Position numbers and translations under genes: made by a program
Notes under the pieces: generated by a model
What the model was told of the DNA's origin: nothing
What the model saw: only the letters and a program-made list of their open reading frames with translations
The model's database searches: none
NCBI GenBank assembly: GCA_031285625.1
Contig: JAITVV010000009.1
Coordinates: 1-41,230, forward strand
Direction of reading: 5' to 3'
Source: Prevotella sp.
GTDB taxonomy: Bacteria; Bacteroidota; Bacteroidia; Bacteroidales; Dysgonomonadaceae
Length of the DNA stretch: 41,230 nt
Part shown: one piece after another, positions 38,875-41,230 of the stretch
How positions within the stretch are numbered: position 1 is the stretch's first letter
Layout of the letters: each line of letters opens with the position of its first letter

Positions 38875-40094
38875 TCTGGCTTCTTTTCTTTGTTCAAAGC
38901 CATCAGGGGCTTTATAAAGAAGCAAACCATACCTACTGATATGATTGCTGCTCCGGCAATGAGAAAAATATTACTGATGCCTATCCTGTCTGTTATTGTA
39001 CCTACAAATATTAGCCCGAAAGGCACAGGTAATAAAGCGATTGTATCTACTAGTGAAAATACACGCCCAAGCATGTTAGGGTCAATATTTGTTTGCAGCA
39101 AGGACATAATCGGACTGTTGAATATAGGTACGGAGATTCCCATAATAAATACAAGAACTGCAAAGAAATAGAATTGGTGCATCGTTAATATTCCAGCTAG
39201 GAAATAGCAGAATCCCATCACGATAAGCCCTCCATTGATCAGGTTTACCCGTCCCTTGTTTTTTCCCCAGATACCCATAATTCCACCACCGAGGAGCATT
39301 CCTATTCCAAATGAAACTTCTACAATACCTAGTTCGAATGCTGATCTGCCGAAATAACCGGAAGTCATGAGCGGAAATAAAGCATCGACAGGTACAAAGA
39401 AGAAAACAGCTATCAGCCAGGCTATCACCAAAGAAAATAATCCTTTATTGGAGTATATTGCATTGAAAGCCTCCTTTAGGTCCCGTATAATATTTTTATC
39501 ATCTGATTTAGGTTTCACTTTGGGGATTTTGACAAAAGCAAGGGTAGAGCATGCCCATATGGCTCCTGCAACATCTATTAGTACTATTACATCCATTTCC
39601 AGTAATTCGCAACATAGTGCGCCCAATGCTGGTCCGGCTATGCTTGATATGGAATATAATACCTGATTGATTCCTGCAATGCGTGTCAATTGGCTCTCGG
39701 GAGCAAGCAAAGGTATGGATGCCTGCATGGAGGGGAAGTGAAATGCCGAACCTATAGAACGAATAGCCAGTAGAAAATAGATATGCCATATTTCAACCAG
39801 ATCGAAATAGAATAATGCACCCATTAACAAGGTAAAAAATGCAATTCCTAAGTCTGAAAAGATCATGATCTTTTTTCTGTCCCATCGGTCTACCCATACA
39901 CCAATAAAGGCTCCCAGTACAATTTGTGGCAAAATGCCCGCAATACTGGCCATAGCTAAAGTGCTGGCAGAGCCAGTCTGTATGGTGATCCACCAGATGA
40001 TTGCAAATTGCACAATAGCGCTGGACAATAGAGATAATGCTTGTCCTGTCCAGATAATAAAGAGAGTCTTTTTCCACATTTTCATCGCCTGCAA
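38871..40094 (-). CDS. MFS efflux transporter
   Basis: The 407-residue membrane protein has twelve hydrophobic segments of a major-facilitator protein. The motif GVWVDRWDRKKIMIFSD between TM2 and TM3 is the motif-A region (GxxxDRxxRK), and the sequence resembles MefA-type drug or macrolide exporters. It probably exports a small toxic compound; the substrate is unknown. The first residues allow ATG at 40094 or later at 40085 (MKMWKKTLFI). It lies 50 bases after the probable anti-sigma gene on the same strand and may be regulated with it by the ECF sigma factor. Confidence 0.88.
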   Translation of the reverse strand: MQAMKMWKKTLFIIWTGQALSLLSSAIVQFAIIWWITIQTGSASTLAMASIAGILPQIVLGAFIGVWVDRWDRKKIMIFSDLGIAFFTLLMGALFYFDLVEIWHIYFLLAIRSIGSAFHFPSMQASIPLLAPESQLTRIAGINQVLYSISSIAGPALGALCCELLEMDVIVLIDVAGAIWACSTLAFVKIPKVKPKSDDKNIIRDLKEAFNAIYSNKGLFSLVIAWLIAVFFFVPVDALFPLMTSGYFGRSAFELGIVEVSFGIGMLLGGGIMGIWGKNKGRVNLINGGLIVMGFCYFLAGILTMHQFYFFAVLVFIMGISVPIFNSPIMSLLQTNIDPNMLGRVFSLVDTIALLPVPFGLIFVGTITDRIGISNIFLIAGAAIISVGMVCFFIKPLMALNKEKKPD

Positions 40095-40144
40095 AGGTAG
40101 ATTTTTGTTTGCAGGTGAACAATATAAGAAGGCTTATGTATTTG

Positions 40145-40525
40145 TTAATCTTTGTGCTTCTTTTCCCAGATGCGCCTGCGAATAAGGGTGTCGCTAATGA
40201 GTAGAAGAAGGGCAACACATGCTATGGATACGATAAACGGATCGAAGTGCATAGAGGGTATCTCAAAGGTGAGGCTCGTCTCTATCGGTTTTACTTCAGG
40301 CTTTAACGGAATACCCATATACCAGTATATAAGGGCAGGGATACCCAGCATACCGGCAATGGCACCAATAATACTAATTGCTGATATTATTTTGTGCTTG
40401 CGTTCTTTCTTTGCAGCTACTATATGTACTTGTTGCATCAATCGGCTCTCAAAAGCAGTTGATGGCTCATCGAATTTCATTTCCTGAAATAAACTCCGGA
40501 GTTTGTCTTTTTCTTCCATATTCAT
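40145..40525 (-). CDS. Probable anti-sigma factor, two-helix membrane protein
   Basis: The 126-residue protein has a cytoplasmic N-terminus (NMEEKDKLRSLFQEMKFDEPSTAFESRLMQQV, up to about 40), then two hydrophobic helices (IISAISIIGAIAGMLGIPALIYWYM; FIVSIACVALLLLISDTLI) and a basic end (RRRIWEKKHKD). It starts inside the last codons of the ECF sigma gene, with a four-base overlap. Translational coupling and this layout suggest an anti-sigma factor. There is no zinc-binding HxxxCxxC motif, so it is not a ZAS-type anti-sigma. I cannot confirm function. Confidence 0.65.
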   Translation of the reverse strand: MNMEEKDKLRSLFQEMKFDEPSTAFESRLMQQVHIVAAKKERKHKIISAISIIGAIAGMLGIPALIYWYMGIPLKPEVKPIETSLTFEIPSMHFDPFIVSIACVALLLLISDTLIRRRIWEKKHKD

Positions 40526-41091
40526 TGTTGTATGAGTTTATTTATTTCAAAGTTCATAAATTTTCTTATTCTGTGCAACTTTACTTTCACATTAGCTATG
40601 GAGTTCCCTGTTATCTGACTGATATCCTGCACACTGTGATTATTCATATAGAACATGGTAATAAGCAGGGCATCATCAGGTGGCATCTTTTTCAGAACTG
40701 AGTCCAGATGCTTTAGTTTATCTTCCGTACTCACCTCATCTATTGTATCGGATATGTCATTGTCCGCAATATTTGAAAAATGATCTTCTATGGCAGTAAA
40801 TTCATGCTTGCGTTTGCGCAGTTCCGATATTGTTGTATTATATGTTATACGATACAGCCAGGTGGCAAATCCCGACTCTTCACGGAACTTATCCAAAGCC
40901 TGAAATGCTTTTATAAATACCTCCTGCACAATATCTTCGGCATCGGCATGAGAGAAAACAATCTTACGGACAATGGTAAATACCATTCTCTCGTATCGGC
41001 GGACAATGTGCACAAAGGCATCGGTATGACCGTTTTTGATCTGCTTTATATAATAGATATCGTCAAAATCTGCCATACTCGTATGACGCAA
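40522..41091 (-). CDS. ECF-family RNA polymerase sigma factor
   Basis: The 189-residue protein has sigma region 2 (AFVHIVRRYERMVFTIVRKIVFSHADAEDIVQEVFIKAFQALDKFREESGFATWLYRITYN) and region 4 (LKKMPPDDALLITMFYMNNHSVQDISQITGNSIANVKVKLHRIRKFM). It lacks regions 1 and 3, as ECF factors do. It is the first gene of a unit with the probable anti-sigma factor and the MFS transporter. It likely directs an envelope- or compound-responsive regulon, possibly including this operon. Confidence 0.95.
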   Translation of the reverse strand: MRHTSMADFDDIYYIKQIKNGHTDAFVHIVRRYERMVFTIVRKIVFSHADAEDIVQEVFIKAFQALDKFREESGFATWLYRITYNTTISELRKRKHEFTAIEDHFSNIADNDISDTIDEVSTEDKLKHLDSVLKKMPPDDALLITMFYMNNHSVQDISQITGNSIANVKVKLHRIRKFMNFEINKLIQQ

Positions 41092-41103
41092 CAGGGTTGG
41101 ATA

Positions 41104-41161
41104 GGTTACAAAAATAGATGTAAATTATTTCAGTAAAAATTTTTATAGCTAATTTGTAACC
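41104..41161. promoter_or_regulatory. Symmetric promoter region of the ECF sigma operon
   Basis: The minus strand carries TATTTTTG (41109-41116), a -7 box for the sigma gene 17 bases before its start. GGTTACAAA (41104-41112) and TTTGTAACC (41153-41161) are perfect 9-bp arms of an inverted repeat 40 bases apart. Confidence 0.5.
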
Positions 41162-41230
41162 TTTGCAAAAGCACTGCGTCAAAATGAGCAAAGAGACAAA
41201 AAACGAAATGTATAACTAAAAAATTAAAGA
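41162..41230. other. Right end of the window, no gene called
   Basis: An 11-codon frame (MSKETKNEMYN) runs 41184-41219 on the plus strand. It may be a chance frame or a leader for a gene beyond the window. Confidence 0.3.

Noticed and set aside
1-41230. tRNA, rRNA or CRISPR arrays
   Set aside because: I looked for cloverleaf-like ends, rRNA-like blocks and regularly spaced direct repeats and found none. The only spaced repeats are the mini-hairpins, which are too irregular for CRISPR.

Overview
The window is a low-GC chromosomal segment from a Bacteroidota bacterium, most likely a Bacteroidales relative of Dysgonomonas or Parabacteroides. Four observations support this. Promoter-like boxes match the Bacteroidetes -7 consensus TAnnTTTG, one of them with a full TTTG-N19-TATCTTTG. 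Start codons lack strong Shine-Dalgarno sequences. Several families are ones I know from Bacteroidetes (DUF2851, DUF4924, CreD with a winged-helix partner, RNA-binding RRM protein, GH88 and GH35 lipoprotein or polysaccharide genes). The methylmalonyl-CoA epimerase / carboxyltransferase pair fits succinate-propionate metabolism. Genus is an inference.

Layout. 1-2358: end of a GH35 beta-galactosidase, a divergent LysR / MdaB-type flavoprotein pair, and an RRM RNA-binding protein. 2614-9551: housekeeping genes (ribF and a HAD phosphatase on the minus strand; recO, a membrane MutS-like ATPase, DUF2851 and an alpha/beta-hydrolase-like protein on the plus strand). 9883-13404: ybaK and a four-gene 2-oxoacid:ferredoxin oxidoreductase operon (delta, alpha, beta, gamma) whose three internal gaps each hold a copy of a short hairpin. 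13480-15369: yceD-rpmF-fabH on the minus strand. 15556-17562: a P1B-type metal ATPase without an N-terminal metal-binding domain. 17602-20321: epimerase, carboxyltransferase, a 58-residue subunit-like protein and a biotin carrier on the minus strand, with no membrane decarboxylase subunit nearby. 20672-22453: a small unknown gene whose terminator has been split by a decayed IS3-family element.

22543-24901: a three-gene module (membrane protein, winged-helix regulator, CreD) with the same 17-bp palindrome in front of its first and last genes. 25019-26834: a GH88 lipoprotein and a small surface-type lipoprotein. 26991-29420: PspC-PadR-PspC operon with a palindrome over its promoter, divergent from a zinc-ribbon/AraC/GyrI fusion regulator. 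30922-33487: NhaC-type antiporter and TPR lipoprotein. 33496-35886: outer-membrane-type protein, membrane-anchored hydrolase and DUF1287 protein. 36304-38874: pirin, metallo-beta-lactamase-fold hydrolase and DUF4924. 38871-41091: ECF sigma factor, probable anti-sigma factor and MFS transporter.

Most of the content is ordinary core genome. The points most worth a second look are regulatory or structural: the repeated AGGTC-nnn-GACCT hairpin, the paired palindromes of the CreD module, the palindrome over the PadR promoter, the IS inserted into a terminator loop, the isolated small decarboxylase-type subunit, and terminator-like hairpins or micro-ORFs in otherwise empty gaps. I saw no tRNA, rRNA or CRISPR array.
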